DNA of 64,000 nucleotides from Paenibacillus sabinae T27 (GTDB lineage Bacteria; Bacillota; Bacilli; Paenibacillales; Paenibacillaceae): positions 4,426,001 to 4,490,000 of the forward strand of contig NZ_CP004078.1 in assembly GCF_000612505.1 (NCBI RefSeq). The letters run 5' to 3'. Position 1 is the stretch's first letter. Every line of letters starts with the position of its first letter. This document shows, piece after piece, positions 52,539 through 60,036 of this stretch. The notes under the pieces were generated by a model, which saw only the letters and a list, made by a program, of their open reading frames with translations, was not told where the DNA came from and did not search any database. The position numbers and the translations under genes are program-made.

Positions 52539-53586
52539 TTTGTTTTCTCCCTTCGGTTATGGTTTTTGTAATTGCGGCGGTACCTTCGTCTGAACACGTA
52601 CCCTCTACCAAATACGCCAGTTGCTCGTACAGAGCGCGCACAGTCTCGTCGTTATCAAACTTGCTCACGATTAGCGAACAGCCGAGCATTATGCGTTTAA
52701 TACGTGTGACGTATTGTTCCGTAGTCTCATCGTCGACGCCGTCGTAGAATGCCTCGAAACTTACGCACATGCCCCGGGCAAACGCCAGTACGTCGTTGTC
52801 CAGGTGGTATCGAACGAGGTTGCTCGGGCTGAGCGGTGACTCGCCGGGAATAGGCTGCAGCGTGCCTAGCGCTTCTATTTCCCGTCCAATCTTTCCGAGC
52901 TTCTCGTGCTCGGGCGACCTCGGGGCTTTGGGAGGGGGCTTTGGTTCGTCAGCCGGTTGCTCCGACTGCTTCCGTTTGCGTAACTCCGTCTCCGCGCGAT
53001 TGATCGTGATTTCTCCGGACTTGATGCGCTCCGCCAAATCGGGAGCCTCGCGTAATACCGCCTGCGCCTTGTAGACGTTTCGCGCCGAGGTGCCTGACAA
53101 CTGCGCAATGTGCTCCGCCACCTCGCTCGTACGCTCGTCGCTATCTCCCGAACTTCCCCGCAATACTGCAGACAAGTCGGTCCGCTCCCCTTGGCGGTTT
53201 CTTGCCTCTTCCCTGAGTCTTTGGAGAAGTTCCCCAAATTCAAGATTAATCATTACCTTCTGCCCGGTAAGTAACGACCTCCTCTCTGTGGCTGACTGAC
53301 GCATCCGATCTAACGCATTGTCTTCCGTTATGTCCCACGTAATCACGGGAAGCGTGGGCAGTTCGTTTTCTTTCGCGGCGCGCAGACGGTGCCTTCCGTC
53401 AAAAACGCGCCCGTCCGGCAACGCGAATACCGGGTCTGTGACTGCGCCACGGCTTCGTACACTTTCGTTGAAATCCGCCCATTCCTCCGGAGACATTTCC
53501 GGGATGCGCCAGGCTTCCGGATGTTCAACAAGTGATGACGGCGGTACATAGTGAATCTCGGTCGGCCGTTCTAGTACGTCAAGCAA
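52516..53586 (-). CDS. ParB/Spo0J-like nuclease-domain protein
   Basis: 356 aa from TTG 53586 (AGGAGG upstream). N-terminal ParB domain (about 15-95): VPPSSLVEHPEAWRIP, GAVTDPVFALPDGRVFDGRHRL; then a helix-turn-helix region (about 150-190, VAEHIAQLSGTSARNVYKAQ) and a Pro-rich linker with an acidic C-terminal half. May bind DNA for segregation or regulate early genes. Sits next to origin-like module B (53763-53936). Confidence 0.85.
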   Translation of the reverse strand: MLDVLERPTEIHYVPPSSLVEHPEAWRIPEMSPEEWADFNESVRSRGAVTDPVFALPDGRVFDGRHRLRAAKENELPTLPVITWDITEDNALDRMRQSATERRSLLTGQKVMINLEFGELLQRLREEARNRQGERTDLSAVLRGSSGDSDERTSEVAEHIAQLSGTSARNVYKAQAVLREAPDLAERIKSGEITINRAETELRKRKQSEQPADEPKPPPKAPRSPEHEKLGKIGREIEALGTLQPIPGESPLSPSNLVRYHLDNDVLAFARGMCVSFEAFYDGVDDETTEQYVTRIKRIMLGCSLIVSKFDNDETVRALYEQLAYLVEGTCSDEGTAAITKTITEGRKQNEERENG

Positions 53587-53762
53587 CTGGTAATCCTCCT
53601 TTTTGTTTAATGATCTATGTTAACGGGATGCAGAACAGCGCATTTCCCGATTATTAACCTTTGGATATTACTCGCGTTCTCGTTCTGCTTCGTCACTTCG
53701 TTCCTCATCGTCCGCTTACGCGTCCGAACTATTTTACGCGCTCAAAATGTATTAGGTATTGT
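53587..53762. other. Non-coding stretch beside origin-like module B
   Basis: About 176 bp without a gene between the ParB-like start and the 58-bp element; pyrimidine-rich with CGTTCNTCNTCG-like words. Confidence 0.45.
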
Positions 53763-53820
53763 CGGCCGCTAGGAATGAAGGAGCGTTAGCGACTGAATGA
53801 CGACGCGTAATGTTTTGTTT
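53763..53820. repeat. 58-bp conserved element, copy B
   Basis: Second copy of 48728-48785 with one difference (T for A at the 28th base, which breaks the only small frame). 41 bp separate it from the module B iterons, nearly the same as in module A. Confidence 0.9.
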
Positions 53821-53861
53821 CTCTCTTACACCTTTCTCTTTTACAACCTTTCTATCTTTAC

Positions 53862-53936
53862 AGTCCGTCTAGGACATACTAAGCTTCGTATGTCCTGCGC
53901 ATACTACGGTAAGTCCGTCCTGGACATACTACCGTG
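53862..53936. repeat. Iteron-like repeats, module B (3 x 25 bp)
   Basis: Three units of 25 bp; outer units read AGTCCGTC(T/C)(A/T)GGACATACTA, the middle one is more diverged with an inverted GTATGTCC/GCATAC core. They end exactly at the stop codon of the winged-helix gene at 53937, and differ completely from module A repeats. Confidence 0.8.
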
Positions 53937-54437
53937 CTAGGCCGCCTTCTTCCGGTAGACTCCGAAGTCCGGCGTAACAATCGCGCCGTCCTCGTCGACA
54001 ATGTATCCGTCATCCGTTATTCGCGGACAGTACGACGGAAAATACCATTTGAAGCGCCGCAGCCTTTCGTAATGCGTAGCCGTCCGGATAATCCCGTTAG
54101 TTTCAAGCACGTCCGCGAGAAACTTAATCCGGTTGCGATCGATACGTAGCGTACTCGTCAGCATGTCGTACGCGATGAAGCACGCCCCAAAACGGTCATT
54201 TACCGTTCCATCAGCCCGAAGGTAGTTTCCGTCGATATACGACTGCAACGTGAAGTAGAACGCGTATAGGTCGCGTATTTCAGGCTTACGGCGTGCGTCT
54301 GCATATACGTCGTCGTAAACTTCTCGGATGATGCGCGGGAATACCTTTCGGACGAGTTCGCGGTTATAGACTTCAAATCCGCCGGGTCCGTCGAGCAGCG
54401 TTTGTTTATCGTTAGGAAGCGGCCCTCGTCCGTTCAT
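53937..54437 (-). CDS. Winged-helix initiator-like protein B
   Basis: 166 aa from ATG 54437 (AAAGGAG 9 bp upstream). Same architecture as protein A: LYAFYFTLQSYIDG, then winged helix TSTLRIDRNRIKFLADVLETNGIIRTATHYERLRRFKWYFPSY. It has a C-terminal extension ending GVYRKKAA. Its stop abuts three 25-bp iterons. Its first 17 residues recur at 54620-54799. Origin binding inferred. Confidence 0.72.
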   Translation of the reverse strand: MNGRGPLPNDKQTLLDGPGGFEVYNRELVRKVFPRIIREVYDDVYADARRKPEIRDLYAFYFTLQSYIDGNYLRADGTVNDRFGACFIAYDMLTSTLRIDRNRIKFLADVLETNGIIRTATHYERLRRFKWYFPSYCPRITDDGYIVDEDGAIVTPDFGVYRKKAA

Positions 54438-54619
54438 GTGTGTCAACTCCTTTCATGTTGTAACACCATTTTCACCTTTAGAGATGATTGTCACGTCGAT
54501 CGTCTCCCTTATCGTTTCAAATTTTATAGTCAAGCGGAATCCCACACGTCTACCTACTTCAACGACGTCCGATAGCGTTTCGCACACTTACCGCAGAACT
54601 TTTTTCGTTCTACCCTTCC

Positions 54620-54799
54620 TTATTGGTAATCAGATCGGCTCCCCGCACCATTTGCGGAAACTTTATCCGTATAATTAGATACGGACGCTAATTTCGTACT
54701 TAGGTACGTTGTTATTACGATAATTATGTCTATTCTGTGTACAACACGTCCGGCGATCAGTGTTTGTTTGCCGTTTGGTAGCGGTGTGCGTTTGTTCAT
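54620..54799 (-). pseudogene. Truncated duplicate leader of winged-helix gene B
   Basis: 59-codon frame whose N-terminus MNKRTPLPNGKQTLIAG mirrors MNGRGPLPNDKQTLLDG of protein B, then diverges (HRIDIIIVITTYLS) and stops. The upstream region is also shared (both contain TTTCGCACACTT followed by ACCGCA). A remnant of duplication and deletion, or a short regulatory peptide. Ribosome site is weaker (AAAGGCG). Confidence 0.5.
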
Positions 54800-55007
54800 G
54801 CGTGCGTCAGCGCCTTTCGCTTTGTTGTACACTTATATATCCGCCACTCGGACGCTGTTTCGCACACTTTACCGCAAAAATCTTGAAAAGATTGAAACCA
54901 ATCGAACACTCGTTCCGTATTTAACGGTATAACACAAAGCGGACGACCACGTTGCCATGTCGAAGTCGTCCGCCTCTATCAATAACGCGGCTGTGCCTGA
55001 ACGGGCC

Positions 55008-55190
55008 CTAGAAACCCGCAGCCGCAGGAGTAAGCGTAATTGGGTCCGGCCAATAGTTGGCGCTAAAGGCCGGAGTGTTACGTTGTTTGCCGAAGTGTTT
55101 GCGTAAATCGGCGGTGTGAATCGGTCCGCGAGGCTTATCCTCCGGCGGCAACCGGAAGTCGCGGACATGGGTCTGCTGAAAGTTAAGCAC
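55008..55190 (-). CDS. Small hypothetical protein
   Basis: 60 aa from GTG 55190: FRLPPEDKPRGPIHTADLRK then YWPDPITLTPAAAGF. Pro-rich, no recognised domain, no clear ribosome site. Chosen over an overlapping Arg/Ser-rich frame because its composition looks natural. Confidence 0.5.
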   Translation of the reverse strand: MLNFQQTHVRDFRLPPEDKPRGPIHTADLRKHFGKQRNTPAFSANYWPDPITLTPAAAGF

Positions 55191-55254
55191 ACCGTCAATC
55201 GTTGGCGCGCCTTCGGGTCGACGTCGACCCCGAGTTTAATCGAGGGAATACGGT

Positions 55255-55623
55255 TTAGCTTACGAGTTGTACGGACTCAATCGCGGCGTAAGCGGATGGG
55301 ACCGGTATTTCCGCCGGCATGTCGTAGCACGGCGCAAGCGTAAAGGCGAGCATATCGAGCGCGGAGAGATTACGCAGGCGTGCAGCCAGCGTATCCAGTG
55401 GTTCGCGCGTCTGCAAAATGAGGCCAGCGCCTACAATACGGTAGAGGCCAGCAGTCGCAGTCGGCTCAACAACGGCAATTTCGGCATTACCGTCTTGTAC
55501 ACGGTAGAGTCCGGCTAGTTGTCCGTTGAACTCGGAGACAATGATACCCGTAAAGAAATCGTTGTCCTCCGGATTGCTGCCGCTTACCCATTGGAACGTT
55601 TTAGGCTGGAATGGCGCAGTCAT
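55255..55623 (-). CDS. Hypothetical early prophage protein
   Basis: 122 aa from ATG 55623 (GGAGG 9 bp upstream). Beta-rich: FFTGIIVSEFNGQLAGLYRVQ, then helix LDTLAARLRNLSALDMLAF. Overlaps the upstream gene by 23 bp. Not recognised. Confidence 0.62.
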   Translation of the reverse strand: MTAPFQPKTFQWVSGSNPEDNDFFTGIIVSEFNGQLAGLYRVQDGNAEIAVVEPTATAGLYRIVGAGLILQTREPLDTLAARLRNLSALDMLAFTLAPCYDMPAEIPVPSAYAAIESVQLVS

Positions 55624-56053
55624 TGGCGGCGACCTCCATTTCTGCGGTTGGCACCGCGAACCCAACGTCATAAACCTGCGCTGTGCTCAAGGCTGGCGTA
55701 ACGCCAACGTCAGCAAAACCGGTAATGCCAACCGTTTTAGCGAGGGCTGCGCGGCTTACAACGATATTCTGTTTTGTTCCGGATAGATGGGCGAAATATA
55801 GTGAGCGATCGGCGGCATCAGCGGGGAACACACGGAAATACTTAACGCTGCCGGCCGGTAGGCCAAGGCCGAGTTCGAGGAGTTGCGAAGCGGTTACGGT
55901 GGTGAAACCAGTTGTGGCGCACATGTCTACGTCAGGCAGAGCGCCGAAGAAGAAGTCCGCGGGGATTGCGATTTGTTCGTGGGCGTAGCGTACGATGAAG
56001 TGACGATCAAGACGAGGTTGACGGTAAAATGAAATCCCAAACGTTCGTTCCAA
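55601..56053 (-). CDS. Hypothetical early prophage protein
   Basis: 150 aa from TTG 56053 (GGAGGTC upstream). Hydrophobic beta/alpha mix (FIVRYAHEQIAIPADFFFG, GFTTVTASQLLELGLGLP). Starts about 50 bp downstream of the hammerhead ribozyme cleavage site, so its mRNA would begin near there after self-cleavage. Not recognised. Confidence 0.62.
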   Translation of the reverse strand: MERTFGISFYRQPRLDRHFIVRYAHEQIAIPADFFFGALPDVDMCATTGFTTVTASQLLELGLGLPAGSVKYFRVFPADAADRSLYFAHLSGTKQNIVVSRAALAKTVGITGFADVGVTPALSTAQVYDVGFAVPTAEMEVAANDCAIPA

Positions 56054-56106
56054 GATGACCTCCTAGCGTTTTGAGCCCGTCGGCTATAATATGATTTGCG
56101 GTAAGT

Positions 56107-56164
56107 CCGCGACCGGAAGCGCTAGCCCCGGTTTCGTCCGCTCCGCTGCGGACTCATCAGGCGG
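56107..56164 (-). ncRNA. Hammerhead ribozyme
   Basis: Leftward RNA contains the full core: stem I CCGC/GCGG (56161-56164 with 56107-56110), CUGAUGA (56154-56160), stem II GUCCGC/GCGGAC with 6-nt loop (56136-56153), GAA (56133-56135), stem III ACCGG/CCGGU (56128-56132 with 56112-56116) and C17 at 56111, so cleavage falls between 56111 and 56110. All invariant nucleotides are present and the stems are perfect; an outer GAUU/AAUC pair may extend stem I past an internal loop. It lies between two early genes. Confidence 0.9.
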
Positions 56165-56198
56165 TGTCAATCTGCGTGAAAGCGGTCGCTAGACGGCT

Positions 56199-56534
56199 TC
56201 ATATCTGCAGCCCCAGTTCCAGAAGCGGCGCGTCAATCAGGTCGCGTAAAATGAAATCCAGCGCAGTCATCCCGCTCCACCGTTCAATCAGCGGCAATAT
56301 AACGTCGGCGGCCGAGCCCTCTACGTCCTCCGCGATAATCAAGCTGGCATCCGCGTCACCTCCGACGTATGTATCCGGATCAGTATCGCTCTGGCGTACT
56401 TCTAGCGCCCATAGCAACCGGTCGGACACGAACATCGCGCGGTCCTCTCCGATAAGGTACGCGGGCAGCGTTTCGGTCAGCGGCTCCTCTTCGTCGTTGT
56501 AAACGTAGGTCAGCGTTATGGGCTTTATGCTCAT
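56199..56534 (-). CDS. Hypothetical early prophage protein
   Basis: 111 aa, acidic (pI low), beta then helix: MSIKPITLTYVYNDEEEP, LIERWSGMTALDFILRDLID. Starts within the stop of the preceding gene (4-bp overlap at 56531-56534). Just upstream of the hammerhead ribozyme. Unknown. Confidence 0.6.
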   Translation of the reverse strand: MSIKPITLTYVYNDEEEPLTETLPAYLIGEDRAMFVSDRLLWALEVRQSDTDPDTYVGGDADASLIIAEDVEGSAADVILPLIERWSGMTALDFILRDLIDAPLLELGLQI

Positions 56535-56731
56535 TGCGCGACCTTCTGACTCCGTCTGTTCTCCGCCAGTACAGTATCGAGCGCGGCCAGTACGGTCTTA
56601 ACGTTACTCACCTTCGCAAATGGCGAATGGTCCGCGTTGACAACTGCCGTAATCACTCCGAGCGCGGCTGCGCGGCAGTCTGGCGTTGCTTTACGAATCG
56701 ATTCGAGCGCGAAATCAAGTTCGAGTTTCAT
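56531..56731 (-). CDS. Small hypothetical protein
   Basis: 66 aa helical protein (ELDFALESIRKATPDCRAAAL). GGAGGTAAAACGC precedes ATG. Coupled to the next gene by overlap. Unknown. Confidence 0.6.
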   Translation of the reverse strand: MKLELDFALESIRKATPDCRAAALGVITAVVNADHSPFAKVSNVKTVLAALDTVLAENRRSQKVAQ

Positions 56732-56748
56732 GCGTTTTACCTCCGTTA

Positions 56749-56922
56749 TTAAAGGAATAATTCACGGACAAATACGGCGGACAACGTTGCTGACGCCTTG
56801 AGGACTAACCATAACGCGGACTTGAGTGCGGAGCGGCGGTTACGTATGGCTACGCGGGAATAGGCACGGCTAGGTGACGGGGAGACTTCGACAGCAGTCA
56901 GAATTGAGATAAGATTAGGCAT
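56749..56922 (-). CDS. Small basic protein, first gene of the early operon
   Basis: 57 aa, ATG 56922 with AAAGGAGG 8 bp upstream. Basic N-terminal half (SRAYSRVAIRNRRSALKSAL) and hydrophobic C-terminal half (WLVLKASATLSAVFVRELFL), possibly membrane-associated. First gene after the early leftward promoter at 57024-57052. Confidence 0.55.
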   Translation of the reverse strand: MPNLISILTAVEVSPSPSRAYSRVAIRNRRSALKSALWLVLKASATLSAVFVRELFL

Positions 56923-56985
56923 TGCGGAATCCTCCTTTATAATGGTGAAACCTTATGGTACAATCGGCGTATAACTATTTGACAA

Positions 56986-57061
56986 GATATCATGTAAACT
57001 AGATTACTTGTTAACTTGATATCATCTTAACGCCTATTCGTAATGTTGTCAACTAGTTTAC
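56986..57061. promoter_or_regulatory. Lysis-lysogeny control region with operators
   Basis: Leftward early promoter TTGACA (57047-57052), 17 bp, TAAGAT (57024-57029). Candidate operators: GATATCAT repeated at 56986-56993 and 57018-57025, and GTAAACTAG (56994-57002) inverted as CTAGTTTAC (57053-57061). The repressor gene starts 23 bp to the right, so it could repress the early promoter and itself. Confidence 0.65.
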
Positions 57062-57084
57062 GCTAATTTATTGGAGGAATTTCT

Positions 57085-57306
57085 GTGATTAGATTTTCGT
57101 TGGATAAGCTGATGAAGGCGCGGGGATTAGAACAGAAGGATATTGTGGAGATCACCGAGATTAATCGGAACACGGTCAAGGCGCTCGCAAACAACGCGAA
57201 CAATCGTATTGACTTTCCGACGCTTGACAAACTATGCCGCAAGTTGAAAGTTAAGCCCGGCGATTTGATCGAATACATAGAAGACGAAGAGGACCGCGCC
57301 GATTAA
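57085..57306 (+). CDS. Cro/CI-type phage repressor
   Basis: 73 aa, GTG start with GGAGGAATT upstream. Single helix-turn-helix domain (KDIVEITEINRNTVKALANN, FPTLDKLCRKLKVKPGDLIEY), the HTH_26 family of small Xre-type regulators. No protease or oligomerisation domain, so control may not depend on RecA self-cleavage. Divergent from the early operon. Confidence 0.85.
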   Translation: MIRFSLDKLMKARGLEQKDIVEITEINRNTVKALANNANNRIDFPTLDKLCRKLKVKPGDLIEYIEDEEDRAD

Positions 57307-57320
57307 CGGACGGTCTTTTT
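57292..57320 (+). terminator. Terminator of the repressor gene
   Basis: GACCG/CGGTC stem followed by TTTTT, overlapping the stop. Confidence 0.75.
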
Positions 57321-57564
57321 GCGTAGAATCACTGTGAAATCAGCGACTATACTCCTCACCCTTCTGCTAATACTCCGGAAGGCTGTACGCGGCTAATTCA
57401 ACGGAAAATCAACGGTAATATAACGACGAAAAGCGCCTGACTCTCGTTAAATTGTTAATACATATCCGAAACTATTTCGACACTACCAATTGTATTTTTA
57501 TAGAAATAAAATGTTGTATAATAGAAGTAATAGCAGTGAATCCAATATTATAGGAGCGCAGAAA

Positions 57565-58788
57565 ATGCATAAGAAAAGATTCGTTGATCCTTTTTTCCCA
57601 AATAGGCCTGTTGACGATCCCGATAGATTTTCTGGAAGAGAAATCCAAGTCGATGAAGTCGCCGATTCACTTTTTCAGATTGCGAACAGCAACCCAAAAC
57701 ACACCATTATCACAGGCGATCGGGGAATGGGAAAAAGTTCACTCCTATTACAGACGCGGATGCTTGCGACAGGTGACAACCGCCTCGTTAATAAGCTTGA
57801 TATCGATATTGGTTATGATGCTTTTAATTACATTATCGCGTGGCACGACGCTAACTATGATCAAACACCTGAGCATATCGTATCTGGACTACTGAGAGAC
57901 CTCGAAGGAAATATTTCAAAGCTATTCGGTAAGTTCAATCTTGAACTTGATTTATATGGTCTCAAAGTAGGATCATCTGTTCAGAAGGAAAAGACTGTGG
58001 CAGACCTAGTCAATGACTTTTGCGACATTATAAAGAAAAGCTATAAGGCAGTAATAGACGGCAAAAAACAGGGGATAATACTTTTCATTGATGAACTGGA
58101 TAGGGTACGCCCAGACTCTGGGATAGCGACATTCTTTAAGCTTGCTACTGAGAAACTTAGTAGGGAAGGAATAAAAAAGGTTGGGTTCTTTTGTGCAGGG
58201 ATTACGGGAGCTATCCAAAAACTCGAGGTAGACCACGGATCTGTTTTTAGAACGTTTAGAGACGTTCCAATCCCAAGACTAACTAAATCTGAAACCTCTG
58301 ATATTCTTTCCACAGGGTTCTGCGGTGTTGGATTTACATTTGACAGGATTGTGCTCGATGCTGTATTTGAACTCTCATCGGGGTTTCCAGAACCGGTTCA
58401 CATTCTTGGGAGCGAAATGCTGTCTGAAGCTAGTTCGAAGCAAATCACCATAGAGACTTTTAATAAGGCTAAAAAACGAGTTGTAACTGACGTGAAAAAG
58501 AATAAACTAAAATCTCTGCTCGAAAAGGCAGGCTATGGTAAATATCAAAAAATACTTGAAGCGATGGCAAAGTATGAAGGGCCTTATGTTCCATTAGATT
58601 TCATATCTCGACACATAGGCTACGATCAAAAACAATTTAGCACAAATATATCTAATTTGATCGAAAGAGAAACGATTACTCGTGTTGACAAAGGCGTTTA
58701 CGCATTTGTTGACCCACTTCTTAAAGAATACATCAGAAATTTTGGGATTATTAATATTAAAGACAATGTCGATAACGACGAGCAGTAG
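57565..58788 (+). CDS. AAA ATPase (ORC/CDC6-like), AT-rich cargo
   Basis: 407 aa from ATG 57565 (AGGAGCG upstream). Walker A GDRGMGKSS and Walker B GIILFIDELDR define an AAA/STAND-like ATPase with ORC-type order: N-terminal FSGREIQVDEVADSL, ATPase core, then C-terminal winged helix (ISRHIGYDQKQFSTNISNLIE). More AT-rich than its neighbours and placed between repressor and integrases, a typical slot for lysogeny-expressed accessory or defence genes. A TATAAT box lies at 57517-57522. Function beyond ATP use is unknown. Confidence 0.85.
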   Translation: MHKKRFVDPFFPNRPVDDPDRFSGREIQVDEVADSLFQIANSNPKHTIITGDRGMGKSSLLLQTRMLATGDNRLVNKLDIDIGYDAFNYIIAWHDANYDQTPEHIVSGLLRDLEGNISKLFGKFNLELDLYGLKVGSSVQKEKTVADLVNDFCDIIKKSYKAVIDGKKQGIILFIDELDRVRPDSGIATFFKLATEKLSREGIKKVGFFCAGITGAIQKLEVDHGSVFRTFRDVPIPRLTKSETSDILSTGFCGVGFTFDRIVLDAVFELSSGFPEPVHILGSEMLSEASSKQITIETFNKAKKRVVTDVKKNKLKSLLEKAGYGKYQKILEAMAKYEGPYVPLDFISRHIGYDQKQFSTNISNLIERETITRVDKGVYAFVDPLLKEYIRNFGIINIKDNVDNDEQ

Positions 58789-58828
58789 AGCGCGTTATAA
58801 CCGTCAACGTATACGCCCCTTAAACGAA

Positions 58829-58870
58829 GAAAAAGCCGGTCGGCTCCTCGCGGGGCTTTCCGGCTATTTT
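58829..58870. terminator. Bidirectional terminator between ATPase and integrase 1
   Basis: AGCCGG (58834-58839) with CCGGCT (58860-58865) and A/T runs on both sides, separating convergent genes. Confidence 0.78.
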
Positions 58871-58872
58871 CG

Positions 58873-59916
58873 TTATTGCTTACGTTTGGTCTTGCGGGGC
58901 TTTTTGAGCGGACTCAGGACGTCATTTAACGGTGAAAACGCGTTATGCTGCGCCTTCAATGCCCGGTCAGACGGCGTTGTATAGCGCATCGTCGATCGCG
59001 GGTCCGTATGGCCCAATATCGCGGCCAAATGGCGAAGTGAACCGCCCTTCTCCATGAATATTGTCGCGGATGTATGGCGGAACAGGTGCAAAAACACGTT
59101 GGCGTCAATGCCGGCCTTTTTCGCGTGCTGTTTGATTCGGTCGCGCAGCCGGTCATCCCGCAAAGGCTCGCCGTAGTTGGACAAAAATAGATAATCCGAT
59201 TCAAAGTCCGCGTTCTCTTTGATAAGCTCTTTTAGCAATCGCAGCGTGTAGTCGGAAACCGGGACCGACCGCCCCCTCCGCGTCTTAACGATCTCCGCGT
59301 CAAAGTGAACCATCCCGATCTTGAAGTCGATACTCGACTCGCGGAGCGACAATAACTCTCCAACGCGCGCGAACGAATCAATAAGGACGTGCATCGCAGT
59401 ATAGTCCCGAAAGCCGGCATAAGTCCGCTTATCTGGCGCATCAAGTAATCGCTGCATCTCATCTACGGTGAGTATCCGTATCTTCTTTTCAGGCTCCGGA
59501 ACTTTCCCGATTCTCGCGGCCGGATTATAGTCGATAACGCCCTCCTCATGCAGAAAGCGGAACATCGCTTTAATCGCCTTCATCTTCGTGTTGACGGTGA
59601 CTGGAGACAGCCCCAGCGTCATATTCTCTTCCGACTTGTGTGGGTGGCCTTCCCACTTCCGTTGTCCGTGCAGCATCCAGTTCATGTACGCCCGCAACGC
59701 GTTCGGCGTTACGGCCGTAAATGTCCGCTCAATTCCTACACTATCCATATAATTGCAGAAGTAACGGTAATATTCCGTATAAGATTCAATAGTACGCTTA
59801 GACCGACCTTCGGAAGCTTTGGCATTAATAAAAATTGCAAATAAATCGTCTAGCTGCTTATCCGCTCCCTTCGTGTCCCGATTAAATTTGTAACGTTTAC
59901 CTATTCGTCTGTCCAC
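58873..59916 (-). CDS. Tyrosine recombinase 1
   Basis: 347 aa from GTG 59916 (GGGAGGAG 7 bp upstream). SAM-like core-binding domain (about 20-125), catalytic domain with Arg in ARVGELLSLRE, HLFRHTSA (HxxR), LGHTDPRSTMRYT (His, nucleophile Tyr). Ends with a Lys/Arg-rich tail after FSPLNDVLSPLKK. Own transcription unit: the terminator at 59973-60010 ends the preceding operon. One of three tyrosine recombinases at this end. Confidence 0.9.
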   Translation of the reverse strand: MDRRIGKRYKFNRDTKGADKQLDDLFAIFINAKASEGRSKRTIESYTEYYRYFCNYMDSVGIERTFTAVTPNALRAYMNWMLHGQRKWEGHPHKSEENMTLGLSPVTVNTKMKAIKAMFRFLHEEGVIDYNPAARIGKVPEPEKKIRILTVDEMQRLLDAPDKRTYAGFRDYTAMHVLIDSFARVGELLSLRESSIDFKIGMVHFDAEIVKTRRGRSVPVSDYTLRLLKELIKENADFESDYLFLSNYGEPLRDDRLRDRIKQHAKKAGIDANVFLHLFRHTSATIFMEKGGSLRHLAAILGHTDPRSTMRYTTPSDRALKAQHNAFSPLNDVLSPLKKPRKTKRKQ

Positions 59917-59972
59917 GTTGTCTCCTCCCTTACATACCAACGTTGATTGTACGGGAGATAAAGGGATTACGC

Positions 59973-60010
59973 AAAAATAGCGCCCGATCCGCGAAGGACC
60001 GAGCGCTATT
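59973..60010 (-). terminator. Terminator after integrase 2
   Basis: AATAGCGC/GCGCTATT stem followed leftward by TTTTTG, 27 bp past the integrase 2 stop. Confidence 0.82.
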
Positions 60011-60036
60011 GTTATAGTTTTGTGCTGCTATTTACG

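Noticed and set aside
48720..54000. DnaA boxes near the origin-like modules
   Set aside because: No TTATNCACA match was seen on either strand in the modules.
54869..55198. 109-codon minus-strand frame overlapping 55008-55190
   Set aside because: Arg/Ser/Leu-rich shadow composition; the alternative frame has more natural composition, though support for it is modest.
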